From Lentzea albidocapillata (GTDB lineage Bacteria > Actinomycetota > Actinomycetes > Mycobacteriales > Pseudonocardiaceae): a stretch of DNA of 64,000 bases. Positions within the stretch are counted from its first letter, which is position 1, and each line of letters begins with the position of its first letter. Positions 48,132 to 57,589 of the stretch are shown here, piece after piece. Where the stretch lies: contig NZ_JOEA01000005.1 of NCBI RefSeq assembly GCF_000719115.1, forward strand, positions 496,001 to 560,000, written 5' to 3'. The notes beneath the pieces were generated by a model, which saw nothing but the letters and a program-made list of their open reading frames with translations, did no database searches and was not told the origin of the DNA. The position numbers and the translations under genes are program-made.

Positions 48132-48491
48132 TCAGTCGCAGCGGGAGGCGGGCGCGTCGCGGAGCGGCCCGCCGGGGCGCAGGAACTGTTCCATGGTGTC
48201 CAGCACTTCGTGGTCGACGCGGTACCAGCTCCACGTGCCGCGCCGTTCACGTTGCAGCACACCCGCGCTGACCAGGATCTTCAGGTGGTGGCTCAGCGAG
48301 GACTGCGGCATGTCGAACTCGTCGGCGAGGTCGCAGAAGCACGCCTCGCCGCTAGCCGCCTGTCTCACGAGCACGACCAGCTGGACCCTGATGGGATCCG
48401 CGAGAGCCTTGAAGAGACGTGCGGCGGAGGCCGGGTCGTCAGGCACCGCCACCAGCGCCTCCCTTCGCGCATCCAGGTCCGTTGTCGCCAT
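48132..48491 (-). CDS. arsR: ArsR family metalloregulator
   Basis: 119 residues. LFKALADPIRVQLVVLVRQAASGEACFCDLADEFDMPQSSLSHHLKILVSAGVL; the CFCDL pair replaces CVCDL. It lies between the response-regulator gene and the arsR-acr3 pair on the same strand. TTCATC-n6-GATGAA (48501-48518) just before its ATG is a probable operator. Confidence 0.9.
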   Translation of the reverse strand: MATTDLDARREALVAVPDDPASAARLFKALADPIRVQLVVLVRQAASGEACFCDLADEFDMPQSSLSHHLKILVSAGVLQRERRGTWSWYRVDHEVLDTMEQFLRPGGPLRDAPASRCD

Positions 48492-48500
48492 GGTGACATG

Positions 48501-48518
48501 TTCATCAAACAGGATGAA
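48501..48518. promoter_or_regulatory. Dyad before the arsR at 48491
   Basis: TTCATC-aaacag-GATGAA, a perfect 6-6-6 inverted repeat. It lies within the last codons of the response-regulator gene. Confidence 0.5.
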
Positions 48519-49251
48519 CGTCCGGTGAACGCGACCCTACCGGCGGCACGCTGAACTGGTAGCCAAGGCCTCTCACGACACGAATCCACGTTGGATTGTG
48601 GTCGTCGTCACCCAGCCGCTTGCGCAGCCGCATGATGTGGACGTTCAGCGTGTTGCTCTTCGCCGAGGGCCGGTCCGCCCACAGAGCGGCGACGAGCTCG
48701 TTGCGGCTGACAACCGCGCCAGGTCTCTCGGCGAAGTAGCGCAGCATGAGGAACTCCATCGGCGGCAGCGGGACCAGGACGCCGTCGAGCCAGAACTGCG
48801 GCACCGCACCGTCGACACGAAGCCGGCCGAGGTCGATGACCATCGGCCGGATCTCCACCGTGTCGGTCTTCGGTGCGAGCGATCCGAGGAACGCGAGCAG
48901 TTCACGGGTGCGGTAGGGGCGCGGCACCACCGCTGACACGCCCACCTCCGCGGCCCGCGCCGCGAAGTCGCCCGAGCCCGGTCCCGCGCCGACCACGATC
49001 GGCACGTCCGGATCGTCGGCGCGCACGATCGTGAGGAAGTCGATCGGGTCGAGCTTCCCCACCGCGGGACCGAGCAGCACAGCGTCCGGACACGTCCGGC
49101 CGAGCACCAGCAGGGCCTCCGCAGGGTCAGGGCAGACCCGTGGCTCCACCGGCTGACCGGTGAACCCTTCGAGGAGCTGGTGCACGACGTCGGCGTCGTG
49201 GTCCACCACGAGGACGGCGAGCCGGTTCTGGACCCGGCTCTTGTTCGCCAT
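48505..49251 (-). CDS. Atypical winged-helix response regulator
   Basis: 248 residues. The receiver domain (1-120) keeps LAVLVVDHD but has VLLGPAVGK where the phosphoacceptor Asp is expected (Gly61), and RPY in place of the KP(F/Y) lysine. The DNA-binding domain (135-240) is OmpR/PhoB-type: SRNELVAALWADRPSAKSNTLNVHIMRLRKRLG and VRGLGYQFS. It is located just after pstB in the pst operon, where phoU or phoB homologues often occur. It probably works without phosphorylation. ATG 49251 or 49320 are possible starts. Confidence 0.85.
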   Translation of the reverse strand: MANKSRVQNRLAVLVVDHDADVVHQLLEGFTGQPVEPRVCPDPAEALLVLGRTCPDAVLLGPAVGKLDPIDFLTIVRADDPDVPIVVGAGPGSGDFAARAAEVGVSAVVPRPYRTRELLAFLGSLAPKTDTVEIRPMVIDLGRLRVDGAVPQFWLDGVLVPLPPMEFLMLRYFAERPGAVVSRNELVAALWADRPSAKSNTLNVHIMRLRKRLGDDDHNPTWIRVVRGLGYQFSVPPVGSRSPDVHPV

Positions 49252-49323
49252 GCAGGCTCGCCGCCGCGTGTGGAACTGTGAGCTGTCGGACTCCCAAGCC
49301 CCCAACGCAGAGCCCGTCATGGC

Positions 49324-50223
49324 TTAACCGAATCGTCCGGTGATGTACGCCTCGGTCCGGGCGTCGGAGGGGTTGCCGAAGATGTGCTCGGTGGTGTCGA
49401 ACTCGACCAGCTTGCCGGTGCGCTGGCCCTTCTCGTCGGCCTCCGCGGTGAAGAAGCCCGTGCGCTGCGAGACGCGGGCCGCCTGCTGCATGTTGTGGGT
49501 GACGATGATGATCGTGTAGGTCGAGGCGAGCTCGACCATCAGGTCCTCGATCTTCGCGGTGGCGATCGGGTCCAGCGCCGAGCACGGCTCGTCCATCAGG
49601 ATCACCTCGGGCGAGGTGGCGATGGCCCGGGCGATGCACAGTCGCTGCTGCTGACCGCCGGACAGGCCGAACGCGTTCTGCTTGAGCTTGTCCTTCACCT
49701 CGTCCCACAACGCGGCACCGCGCAACGCCCGTTCCACCACGGTGTCCATGTCGGACACCTTCATGCCGGTGACCCGCGGACCGTAGGCGACGTTGTCGTA
49801 GATGGACTTCGGGAAGGGGTTGGGCTTCTGGAACACCATGCCGATGCGCCGGCGCACCTCGATGACGTCGACGTCCTCGCCGTAGATGTCGACGCCGTGG
49901 TAGGCAACGGCTCCTTCGACGCGGGCGCCGGGCACGAGGTCGTTCATCCGGTTCAGGCACCGCAGCACGGTGGACTTGCCGCAACCGGACGGGCCGATCA
50001 GGGCGGTGATCTCCCTGCTGCCGAACGACATGTTGACGTCGGTGACGGCACGGAAGTCGCTGTAGAAGACTTCCAGGTCCTTCAGGGTGATCACGCCGTC
50101 CGGTGCTCCCTCCACGGGCGCGATGGTGTTCGAGCGCTCGATGGTCACCTGGTTCTCCGGTGTGGAGTCGCCCTTGGTCGTGCGCTGTCCGGTGGACACG
50201 GTTCGCTGCTCCGATCTGGTCAT
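49324..50223 (-). CDS. pstB: Phosphate ABC transporter ATPase
   Basis: 299 residues. Walker [12 protein letters not shown], signature [17 protein letters not shown], Walker [14 protein letters not shown], switch [24 protein letters not shown] and [23 protein letters not shown] are PstB-specific. ATG 50223 with GAAGGAG upstream is preferred over 50241. About 45 N-terminal residues are an unusual hydrophilic extension. Last of the pstSCAB operon. Confidence 0.95.
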   Translation of the reverse strand: MTRSEQRTVSTGQRTTKGDSTPENQVTIERSNTIAPVEGAPDGVITLKDLEVFYSDFRAVTDVNMSFGSREITALIGPSGCGKSTVLRCLNRMNDLVPGARVEGAVAYHGVDIYGEDVDVIEVRRRIGMVFQKPNPFPKSIYDNVAYGPRVTGMKVSDMDTVVERALRGAALWDEVKDKLKQNAFGLSGGQQQRLCIARAIATSPEVILMDEPCSALDPIATAKIEDLMVELASTYTIIIVTHNMQQAARVSQRTGFFTAEADEKGQRTGKLVEFDTTEHIFGNPSDARTEAYITGRFG

Positions 50224-50248
50224 GAGTTCTCGCTCCTTCATTCGCGTG

Positions 50249-51142
50249 TCACCAACGGCGCTGATAGCGGTTGCGCAACCAGATCGCGAGCGCGTTCATG
50301 ACGAGCAGCACGATCATCAGCAGCAGGATCGTGGAGTAGGCCAGGTCGCGGAACTCGATGCGATCGAGCGGCACCAGGCTGTAGATCTGCGTGGGCAGCA
50401 CGGTGTAGCGGGAGAACACACCGTCCGGGTTGAACGTCAGGAACGTCGTCGCACCGACGAGCAGCAGCGGTGCCGCCTCACCGATCGCACGGGACAGCGC
50501 GAGGATCGAGCCGGTCGCGATGCCGGGCACCGCCGAGGGCAGCACCTGCTTCCACGTGGTCTGCCACTGCGTTGCGCCCAGTGCGAGCGAGCCGGAGCGG
50601 ATCTCCGACGGCACCGCGCGCAACGCCTCCCGACAGGTGATGATCACGACCGGCAGGATCAGCAACGCCAGTGCGATCGCGCCCGCGAGGAGCACCGCGC
50701 CGATGGACAGTGGGCCACGGACGACGAACCCGAGCGTCAGGATGCCGTAGATCACCGACGGCACCGCGGCGAGGTTCTGGATGTTGAGCTCGATCAGGCG
50801 GTTCCACCAGCGGGTGTTGTCCGCGTACTCCTCCAGGTACACCGCGGCCGCGATGCCCAGTGGCAACGCGATGAGCGCGGTCAGCACCATGATCCAGATC
50901 GTGCCGAACAGCGCGGACTTCACGCCGGAGGTGTCGGGCCGCAACCGGGACGGGTGCTCGGTGACGAGGTTCAGGTCGAACCGCGCCAGTCCTTTCTGGA
51001 TGATCACGGCGAGCACGAAGAACAGGAACGCGCAGATGATCGCCAGGCACGCCCACAGCGCCACGGCGAACACGGTCGCCCCCACGCCCTTGCGGCGGCC
51101 GGACTTCAGGCTCTGGTCAACGACCAGTGTCGTCGCGGTCAT
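50249..51142 (-). CDS. pstA: Phosphate ABC transporter permease
   Basis: 297 residues, six membrane segments. [49 protein letters not shown] and the EAA-type loop [45 protein letters not shown] identify PstA. ATG 51142 overlaps the pstC stop by 1 nt (TGATG). Confidence 0.94.
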   Translation of the reverse strand: MTATTLVVDQSLKSGRRKGVGATVFAVALWACLAIICAFLFFVLAVIIQKGLARFDLNLVTEHPSRLRPDTSGVKSALFGTIWIMVLTALIALPLGIAAAVYLEEYADNTRWWNRLIELNIQNLAAVPSVIYGILTLGFVVRGPLSIGAVLLAGAIALALLILPVVIITCREALRAVPSEIRSGSLALGATQWQTTWKQVLPSAVPGIATGSILALSRAIGEAAPLLLVGATTFLTFNPDGVFSRYTVLPTQIYSLVPLDRIEFRDLAYSTILLLMIVLLVMNALAIWLRNRYQRRW

Positions 51143-52125
51143 CAGTAGGCCTGCCTGTACTTGCGGACCAGCCGGATGCTGATCATGTTGATCAGGAGGG
51201 TGATCACGAACAGCAGCGCGCCGATCGCGAACAACGCGTAGTACGACGGGCTGCCCTGCGGGGTGTCGCCGCTCGCGGCCTGCGCGATGAAGCCGGTCAT
51301 CGTCTGCGCACCCTTGAGCGGGTCCGCGGTGAACAGCGGCATGTTGCCCGCGGCGATCGCGACGATCATCGTCTCGCCGATCGCGCGGGAGATGCCGAGC
51401 ACGATCGCGGCGACGATGCCCGACAACGCGGCCGGGAACACGACGCGGACCGTCGTCTGCATCCTGTTGGCGCCCAACGCGTAGGAGCCCTGCCGCAGTG
51501 CCAGCGGAACGGCCGACATAGCGTCCTCGCTCAGGGAGGCGACCGTGGGCACGATCATGAAGCCCATCACGATGCCGGGCGAGATCATGCTGTAGATGCC
51601 CTCGATGCCCAGCAAGGGCTTGAGGATCGGCGTGATCACGGTCAGCGCGAGGAAGCCGTAGACCACGGTCGGCACGCCGGCGAGGATCTCGAGGATCGGC
51701 TTGAAGATCTTCCGCACCCGCTGCGAGGCGTACTCGCTGAGGTAGATCGCGGCGCCAAGACCGAACGGGACCGCCACCACCAGCGAGATCAGCGTGATCA
51801 TCAGCGTCGCGGTGACCAGCGGCAGAACGCCCCAGGACTTGTCGTCCCAGTTGAACTTGTCGCCGAACAGCGCCGTCCACTCGGTGCCGAACAGGAACTC
51901 ACCGAGGCTGACGTGGGTGAAGAACTCGGCGACCGGCGCGAACAGCGACGCGACGATGCCGACCGTGACGAGAACCGACAACGCGGCCGCGCTGACCAGC
52001 ACGGCCTTGATGATCTTCTCGCCGATGCGCGGGCTCTGCGCGGTCAGGTCGACCGGCGGCCCGTCCCAGACGACGGGGTGGCCGCCCGAACCGGGGCGGC
52101 CACCGTCGCGAGTCTTGGTGCTCAC
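51142..52125 (-). CDS. pstC: Phosphate ABC transporter permease
   Basis: 327 residues. LVTATLMITLISLVVAVPFGLGAAIYLSEYAS, GVPTVVYGFLALTVITP and LGANRMQTTVRVVFPAALSGIVAAIVLGISRAIGETMIVAIAAG are PstC features. The first 40 residues are cytosolic. GTG 52125 overlaps the pstS stop (GTGA). Confidence 0.94.
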   Translation of the reverse strand: MSTKTRDGGRPGSGGHPVVWDGPPVDLTAQSPRIGEKIIKAVLVSAAALSVLVTVGIVASLFAPVAEFFTHVSLGEFLFGTEWTALFGDKFNWDDKSWGVLPLVTATLMITLISLVVAVPFGLGAAIYLSEYASQRVRKIFKPILEILAGVPTVVYGFLALTVITPILKPLLGIEGIYSMISPGIVMGFMIVPTVASLSEDAMSAVPLALRQGSYALGANRMQTTVRVVFPAALSGIVAAIVLGISRAIGETMIVAIAAGNMPLFTADPLKGAQTMTGFIAQAASGDTPQGSPSYYALFAIGALLFVITLLINMISIRLVRKYRQAY

Positions 52126-53099
52126 TTACCGGCGGCCTTCGCCTGCAGCGCGGCAAGCTCGTCCTTGGCCTTCTTCTTCTGGTCCTCGGTCAGCGGCACG
52201 AACCGAGCGGCCTTGACGATCTCGTCGTTGCTCGCGAGGTAGAACTCGACGAACTTCTCCACCTGAGCCTTCTTCAGGCCGGCGTCGGAGGGGTAGATGA
52301 ACAGCGGACGCGCGAGCGGGGCGTAGGTGCCGTCCTGCGCCGTCTTCACCGACGGTTCAACACAGCCCTTGCCTCCGTCGATCTTCACGGCCTTGAGCTT
52401 GTCCGCGTTCTCCTCGAAGTAGGAGAAGCCGAAGTAGCCCAGACCCCCCTTGGAGCCGCTCACACCCTGGACGGTGATGTTGTCGTTCTCGGTCGGGTTG
52501 TAGTCCTTGCGGCTGTCGCCTTCCTTGCCGTTGATGGCACCGGTGAAGTAGTCGAACGTACCGGAGTCAGCGCCGGCGCCGTAGAGGTCGAGCTTCTGGT
52601 CCGGGAAGGACGGGTCGACCTCTTTCCAGTTGGCGACCTTCGAGTCCGGCTCCCACATCTTCTTCAGCTGCGCGACCGTGAGGCACTCGGCCCAGGTGTT
52701 CTCCTTGTGCACCACGACGGTCAGCGCGTCGTTGGCGACCTGCAGCTCGGAGTAGTTGACACCCTTCTCCGTGCAGACCTTGCCCTCCTCGGCCTTGATC
52801 GGGCGAGAGGCACCGGAGATGTCGGTCTCACCGACGCAGAACTTCTTGAAGCCACCGCCGGTGCCGGAGGCGCTCACCGACACCTGGACACCGCTGTTCT
52901 TCTCCATGAACAGCTCGGCCGCGGCGATCGACAGCGGTTCCACGGTGCTGGAGCCGTCGATGACGACCGGGCCGGAGAGCTGTTCACCCCCGCTCTCGGA
53001 GCCACTGCCGTTGTTCTGCCCACCACAGGCGGACAGGGTCAGCGCGGCGACAGCCACGACGGACAACACGTGCGCACGCTTCACCTGGCGGATGGTCAC
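52122..53099 (-). CDS. pstS: Phosphate-binding lipoprotein
   Basis: 325 residues with a lipobox TLSAC (Cys25). The phosphate-binding loops are [37 protein letters not shown] and [13 protein letters not shown]-less GTG 53099 has GCAGGAGG upstream. It is the first gene of pstSCAB, preceded by 11-bp PhoP-box-like repeats. In an arsenic island, a selective PstS can limit arsenate entry; whether this one discriminates is not visible. Confidence 0.94.
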   Translation of the reverse strand: MTIRQVKRAHVLSVVAVAALTLSACGGQNNGSGSESGGEQLSGPVVIDGSSTVEPLSIAAAELFMEKNSGVQVSVSASGTGGGFKKFCVGETDISGASRPIKAEEGKVCTEKGVNYSELQVANDALTVVVHKENTWAECLTVAQLKKMWEPDSKVANWKEVDPSFPDQKLDLYGAGADSGTFDYFTGAINGKEGDSRKDYNPTENDNITVQGVSGSKGGLGYFGFSYFEENADKLKAVKIDGGKGCVEPSVKTAQDGTYAPLARPLFIYPSDAGLKKAQVEKFVEFYLASNDEIVKAARFVPLTEDQKKKAKDELAALQAKAAGK

Positions 53100-53183
53100 T
53101 GACGTGCCTCCTGCTCGGGACCCGGATCGGGACCGGGATCTTCGACGAGAACCCTCGTTCGAGGGCCACTGCATCGAAGAATC

Positions 53184-53216
53184 CCGTTCTAAACAGAAGG
53201 TGAACGTGGAGTGACC
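53184..53216 (-). promoter_or_regulatory. Three tandem 11-bp PhoP-box-like repeats before pstS
   Basis: Reading toward pstS: GGTCACTCCAC (53216-53206), GTTCACCTTCT (53205-53195), GTTTAGAACGG (53194-53184), contiguous 11-mers with the GTTCAC core of actinobacterial PHO boxes. Located about 85-117 nt upstream of the pstS start. Confidence 0.55.
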
Positions 53217-53255
53217 AGAACAACTATGGTTGAAAAATCTCGATCCAACCCGTGT

Positions 53256-53621
53256 TCACATTGAGCCAATCGGCTGACCGAGCAGCCGCCCGACCTCTTC
53301 CAGGCGCTCCGGGATCGCGACGTACCAGCCCCAGGTGCCGCGGCGCTCGCCGCGAACGAGGCCCGCTTCCGCGAGCACGCGGAGGTGATGACTCACGGTT
53401 CCCTGACTCAAGCCGACACTGTCGACGAGGTCGCAGACGCACGACTCACCGCTCGGGGCGAGCTGAAGCAGGCGGAGGAGTTCGAGGCGGACGGGACTGG
53501 ACAGCGCCTTGAAGATCTCGGCGATCCGGCGCGCTTCAGCGGGATCCATGCCCTGGCCGAGTGGCACGCAGCGCTTGTGGCCGCCGCTGTCCATCTGGAG
53601 TTCATCCCGACGCTCCACCAT
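53256..53621 (-). CDS. arsR: ArsR family metalloregulator
   Basis: 121 residues from ATG 53621 (shorter starts possible). IFKALSSPVRLELLRLLQLAPSGESCVCDLVDSVGLSQGTVSHHLRVLAEAGLV; CVCDL present. Divergent from arsC at 53705 across a 9-8-9 inverted repeat, and located just upstream of the pst operon on the same strand. It may repress the arsC unit and could read through into pstS. Confidence 0.9.
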   Translation of the reverse strand: MVERRDELQMDSGGHKRCVPLGQGMDPAEARRIAEIFKALSSPVRLELLRLLQLAPSGESCVCDLVDSVGLSQGTVSHHLRVLAEAGLVRGERRGTWGWYVAIPERLEEVGRLLGQPIGSM

Positions 53622-53653
53622 GGCCCGAGGGTACGACCTAGATTGACAAAAGT

Positions 53654-53679
53654 CGATGCAAACGGTCTGCTTTGCATCG
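53654..53679. promoter_or_regulatory. ArsR operator dyad between arsR and arsC
   Basis: CGATGCAAA-n8-TTTGCATCG is a perfect 9-bp inverted repeat. An adjacent ATTGAC-aaaa-GTCGAT element (53642-53657) overlaps it. Confidence 0.72.
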
Positions 53680-53704
53680 GTAATTCTCGGTCCAAGGAGA
53701 CCTC

Positions 53705-54346
53705 ATGACCCGCGCAGGCGGACTTCCCCAGCACGAGCTCACCGCCCAGCTTCTCCGCATCACCGATGAGCTGGCTGACAAGTTCCACGGCGTGTTCGGC
53801 CGGGAAACTGTCGAGCGCTTCGTCGACGAGACCTACGCCCTGCTCAACGAGAACGCCACGGTGAAGACGCACCTCGCGACGCTGACAGCCCGATTCGCCA
53901 AGCAGCGCCTGCACGACTACGGCCGCGCCCAGGGCCTGACCAAGGTCGAGGTGCCGCAGGTGTTGTTCATCTGCGTGCACAACGTCGGCCGGTCGCAGAT
54001 GGCATCGGCGCTACTGGAGCACCACGCGTTCGGCAAGATCGCCGTGCGTTCCGCCGGCAGCCAGCCGAGTGGCTCCATCCCGTCGCAGATCACCGAGGTG
54101 CTGGCGGAGCTGAACATCCCGCTCACGCAGGCGTTCCCGAAGCCGCTCACCGACGAGGTCGTGCGTGCCGCGGACGTCGTCGTGACGATGGGCTGCGGCG
54201 ACTCGTGCCCGGTCTATCCCGGCAAGCGCTACCTGGACTGGGAGGTGGCCGACCCGGTCGGCGCTCCGCTGCACCGCGTTCGCGAGGTGCGCGACGACAT
54301 CGACCGGCGGGTCAGAAGCCTGCTGTCCGAACTTCTGGGCGACTGA
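53705..54346 (+). CDS. arsC: Arsenate reductase with N-terminal three-helix domain
   Basis: A 213-residue paralogue of the enzyme at 27146. A three-helix N-terminus (FHGVFGRETVERFVDETYAL) precedes the low-molecular-weight phosphatase fold with P-loop CVHNVGRSQMA and MGCGDSCPVYPGKRYLDW. AAGGAG lies 7 nt upstream of the ATG. First gene of an arsC-small membrane protein-arsC unit controlled by the divergent arsR. Confidence 0.92.
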   Translation: MTRAGGLPQHELTAQLLRITDELADKFHGVFGRETVERFVDETYALLNENATVKTHLATLTARFAKQRLHDYGRAQGLTKVEVPQVLFICVHNVGRSQMASALLEHHAFGKIAVRSAGSQPSGSIPSQITEVLAELNIPLTQAFPKPLTDEVVRAADVVVTMGCGDSCPVYPGKRYLDWEVADPVGAPLHRVREVRDDIDRRVRSLLSELLGD

Positions 54347-54510
54347 TGTTGCAGGTCTTGCTGGTCACGCTGATCGGGACGGTCGGGATCGTCGCGACGT
54401 TCGCGCTCGGCGTCTCGAACCTCTCTCAGGCCCGCAAGACCTTCGCCTGTATCTGGTTCACCGTGTGCGGAGCACTGGTTGTAGGCGGTCTGTACCTGTA
54501 TGTGACGTGA
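54346..54510 (+). CDS. Small two-segment membrane protein
   Basis: 54 residues: LLVTLIGTVGIVATFALGVS, then KTFACIWFTVCGALVVGGLYLYV. The ATG overlaps the arsC stop (TGATG), so it is coupled. A CxxxxxxC in the second segment is notable in this thiol-rich context. Unknown function; possibly an arsenite or thiol-transfer accessory. Confidence 0.65.
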   Translation: MLQVLLVTLIGTVGIVATFALGVSNLSQARKTFACIWFTVCGALVVGGLYLYVT

Positions 54511-54585
54511 GGAATCGTGTCACCAACCGTTCACCTGGATCGGGCATTATCGAACCAAGGAAACGCCCGCCAGGAGGAGATCGAC

Positions 54586-54987
54586 GTGTCCAAGACCCCC
54601 GAAGTGCTGTTCGTCTGCGTGCACAACGCCGGCCGCTCCCAGATGGCCGCCGCGTTGCTGCAGCACTACGGCATGGGCAGGATCGCGGTCCGTTCCGCCG
54701 GCTCGGCCCCGGCCGAGAAGGTCAACCCCGCAGCGGCCGAGGCGCTCGCCGAGTGGGGCCTGGACATCACCGCGGAGGTGCCCTCGAAGCTGACGACCGA
54801 GGACGTCGAAGCCTCTGACGTGGTGATCACGATGGGCTGCGGTGACACCTGCCCGGTGTTCCCCGGCAAGCGCTACCTCGACTGGGAGCTCGAGGACCCG
54901 GCGGGCCAGGGCGTCGATTCCGTCCGTCCGATCCGCGACGACATCGACCGCCGAGTGCGCGGCCTGGTCGCCGAGCTGCTGGACTAA
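54586..54987 (+). CDS. arsC: Arsenate reductase (low-molecular-weight phosphatase type)
   Basis: 133 residues from GTG 54586 with AGGAGA upstream: VLFVCVHNAGRSQMAAALL P-loop (catalytic Cys14, approx.), RSAGSAPAEKVNPAA and the GCGDTCPVFPGKRYLDW region with the relay cysteines. It lacks the N-terminal helical domain of the upstream paralogue. Its stop overlaps the convergent MFS gene by 4 nt. Confidence 0.92.
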   Translation: MSKTPEVLFVCVHNAGRSQMAAALLQHYGMGRIAVRSAGSAPAEKVNPAAAEALAEWGLDITAEVPSKLTTEDVEASDVVITMGCGDTCPVFPGKRYLDWELEDPAGQGVDSVRPIRDDIDRRVRGLVAELLD

Positions 54988-56171
54988 CGCGGAACGCTGG
55001 CGGTCGACAACGCGGCCGCCAGCACCCCAATCGCCCCCAGCACGACGAACACCGCCGGGTAGCCGCCGAGCCACGAGGCCATGGCACTGCCCGCCCACGG
55101 CGCGATCGCGGCGGTCAGCATCACCGGCACCGCGAGCAGCCCGCTCAACTGTCCGTAGTGGACCGCACCCCAGCGATCGGTGATCGCCGTCGCCTGCACC
55201 AGCGTGAAGATCCCGCGTGCGACACCGGCGAGCACCGAGCCCGCGATGAGCAGCAATGCCGGGCCGGGCACCACACCCAGCAACGCGGTCACCACGGCGC
55301 TCGCCAGCAAGATCAGTGCTGTTCTTGTGCGCACCGACGTCTTCGCGGTCAACCTCGCGTACCCCAGCCGCCCGAGGACCTGGCCCACCCCACCGAGGCC
55401 CAGGGCCACCGCGGCCATTGACGTGGACATGCCGCGTTCGGTCAGCAGCGGCACGAGGTTGACCACCACCGCGTAAACGCTGAACGCCGCCAAGCTCATC
55501 GCCAGCGTCAGCACGAGGAACGGTCTGCTGCGCGCGATCGCGGACGGTTGATGCTCCGCCTCGTGCTCGATCTCCGGCCACGGCAGTCGCAAGCCGAACA
55601 GATGCAGCGGAACCGTGGTGACAGCCAGGATTCCGGCCAGCACCAGGTACGTTCCGCGCCAGTCCAGATGTGTGTTCAGCACGGCGGTCAGTGGCGCGAA
55701 CACCGTGCTGGCCAGCCCGGCCACCAACGTGAGCGCGGTCAGCGCCGACACCCGCCTCGGCCCGAACCAGCGGGTCAGTGCCGCGAACGCGGGGGCGTAG
55801 AACACCCCGGCCATCGCGACTCCGATCAGCAACCATGCCGCCGTGAACCACGCCAACGACTGCGCGGTGGCCACCATGACGAGTGCGGGTACCGCGATGA
55901 TCGAACCGGTGGTCATGATGGCGCGAGGACCACGACGATCGAGCAGCTTGCCCACCGGCACGCCGACGATCCCTGCCACGATCTGACTCGCCGAGAAACC
56001 CGCGGTGATCGCGGCCAACGACCACCCCGTCCGCGCGCCGATCGTCGGCAGCAGCACGGGGAACGCGTAGTAGAGAATCCCCCAGCTGATGATCTCGGTG
56101 CTGCACAACACGATCAGCACGCGACGCAGCCCGCCGTCAACGCCGGGCCGCGTCGTTGTTTCAGCGTGCAC
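54984..56171 (-). CDS. MFS transporter, candidate organoarsenical exporter
   Basis: 395 residues with twelve membrane segments. GWSLAAITAGFSASQIVAGIVGVPVGKLLDRRGPRAIM has the loop 2-3 MFS motif and GMSTSMAAVALGLGGVGQVLGRLGYARL the second. The GTG at 56171 overlaps the upstream flavin monooxygenase gene by 11 nt. MFS proteins in ars clusters include ArsJ (1-arseno-3-phosphoglycerate export, normally paired with a GAPDH, absent here) and ArsQ (arsinothricin export). Given arsL in the region ArsQ-like function is attractive, but not proven. Confidence 0.82.
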   Translation of the reverse strand: MHAETTTRPGVDGGLRRVLIVLCSTEIISWGILYYAFPVLLPTIGARTGWSLAAITAGFSASQIVAGIVGVPVGKLLDRRGPRAIMTTGSIIAVPALVMVATAQSLAWFTAAWLLIGVAMAGVFYAPAFAALTRWFGPRRVSALTALTLVAGLASTVFAPLTAVLNTHLDWRGTYLVLAGILAVTTVPLHLFGLRLPWPEIEHEAEHQPSAIARSRPFLVLTLAMSLAAFSVYAVVVNLVPLLTERGMSTSMAAVALGLGGVGQVLGRLGYARLTAKTSVRTRTALILLASAVVTALLGVVPGPALLLIAGSVLAGVARGIFTLVQATAITDRWGAVHYGQLSGLLAVPVMLTAAIAPWAGSAMASWLGGYPAVFVVLGAIGVLAAALSTASVPR

Positions 56172-57492
56172 TGGCAGTGAGCCCGATCGTCAGCTCGCCG
56201 TGCTCCGGTGAGCCGCAGCAGCCACCCTCGTTCTTCTGTTCCTCGGGCGCGTCGAACACGCCAGCTCCGCCGCACACCCCGGTCTCGGGCAGCACGAGCT
56301 CGACGCGCCCGGCGGCCTCGTGGTCGCCGGCGATCGCCGCGACGACGGACCGCGCCTGCTCGTAGCCCGTCAGCGACAGGAACGTCGGCGCCCGGCCGTA
56401 GCTCTTCATGCCGACCAGGTAGACGCCTGGTTCCGGGTGGCGCAGCTCGTTCTCACCGTGCGGGTAGACGGTGCCGCACGAGTGGACGTTCGGGTCGATC
56501 AGCGGCGCGAGCTTCGTCGGCGCCTGCAGCACCGGGTCCAGGTCGAGGCGAACCTCCGACAGCCACGACAGGTCTGGCCGGAACCCGGTCAGCACCACGA
56601 CCTCGTCGATGTCCTCGACCTGGTGGCCGTCGAACGACTCCAGCGTGAGGCTGCCGTTCGTCGTACGTTCGAGTGCCGCCGTGCGGAACCCGGTGGCGGT
56701 CTCGATGTGACCGGCTTCCACAGCCTTCTTGGCTCGCAAGCCCAACGCACCGCGCGCCGGCAGCTGGTCGGCCTCCCCGCCACCGAAAGCGTTGCCAACG
56801 GCGCCACGGCGCAATAGCCACACGATCTTCGTGCCGGGCTCCTGCTCCGCGAGTTCCGCCAGCACCACCAACGCGGTCAGCGCCGAGCGCCCGCTACCGG
56901 CAACCGCGATCCGCTTGCCCGCGTAGCGAGCGCGTTCGGCCACGAGGTCCGGCACCCGGTAGGCGATCTTCTCGGCCGCCGCCTTCTCCCCCACCGCTGG
57001 AAGGCCGTCTCCGCCCAGCGGGTTCGGCGAGCTGTAAGTGCCGGAAGCGTCGATCACCGCACGAGCCGAGATCCGCTCCTCGCCATCCGCAGTCTGCACG
57101 TGCACCGTCAGCGGCTCGTCCTCGCGCCCAGCGTCAACGATCCGGTCCCGCCCACGCCGAGCCACCCCAACCACGCGCGTGCCGAGTCGCACCCGGTCAC
57201 CGAGCACCTCGGCCAGCGGCTGCAGGTAGCTCTCCACCCACTCCCCACCGCTCGGGTAGGCGTCACCGTCCGGCCGCACCCAGCCGGCTTCCTTCAACAG
57301 GCGCTCGGCAGCGGGATCAACGAGCTCGCTCCACTGCGAGAACAGCCGGACGTAGTTCCACTGCGACACGGCTGCACCGGCACGATCGCCCGCCTCCAGC
57401 ACGAGCACCCGCTCGCCCCGTTCCACCAAGTTCGCCGCCGCGGACAAACCCGCAGGTCCGGCACCCACCACGACGACTGGCAACTCGCTCAC
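56161..57492 (-). CDS. arsO: Flavin-dependent monooxygenase (ArsO-like)
   Basis: 443 residues. FAD Rossmann VVVVGAGPAGLSAAANL at the N-terminus, NADPH site IAVAGSGRSALTALVVLAEL near 215, ATG-motif-like VVLTGFRPDLSWLSEV and a C-terminal tail NEGGCCGSPEHGE with vicinal cysteines. GTG 57492 with AAGGGG upstream. It is first of a two-gene unit with the MFS protein and divergent from the ArsR-ArsN fusion; ArsO proteins are found in ars operons and may oxidise arsenite or organoarsenite. The Cys-Cys tail resembles those of ArsM and ArsP here. Confidence 0.85.
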   Translation of the reverse strand: MSELPVVVVGAGPAGLSAAANLVERGERVLVLEAGDRAGAAVSQWNYVRLFSQWSELVDPAAERLLKEAGWVRPDGDAYPSGGEWVESYLQPLAEVLGDRVRLGTRVVGVARRGRDRIVDAGREDEPLTVHVQTADGEERISARAVIDASGTYSSPNPLGGDGLPAVGEKAAAEKIAYRVPDLVAERARYAGKRIAVAGSGRSALTALVVLAELAEQEPGTKIVWLLRRGAVGNAFGGGEADQLPARGALGLRAKKAVEAGHIETATGFRTAALERTTNGSLTLESFDGHQVEDIDEVVVLTGFRPDLSWLSEVRLDLDPVLQAPTKLAPLIDPNVHSCGTVYPHGENELRHPEPGVYLVGMKSYGRAPTFLSLTGYEQARSVVAAIAGDHEAAGRVELVLPETGVCGGAGVFDAPEEQKNEGGCCGSPEHGELTIGLTASAR

Positions 57493-57564
57493 CGCACACC
57501 CCTTGTATCGACACATTTCGAATCAACACTGGGACTCTATCGACCCCTATCGATTGACGCAACC

Positions 57565-57580
57565 ATCGATTTGCGTCGAT
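57565..57580. promoter_or_regulatory. ArsR-like dyad between arsO and the ArsR-ArsN gene
   Basis: ATCGA-tttgcg-TCGAT (57565-57580). Additional ATCGA units lie at 57540-57554 and 57506-57512, so several half-sites cluster in the divergent gap. Confidence 0.6.
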
Positions 57581-57589
57581 ACTTCACCC

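Noticed and set aside
54547..56106. 519-codon minus-strand ORF across arsC and the MFS gene
   Set aside because: Out-of-frame shadow; real genes in this interval have intact motifs and starts.
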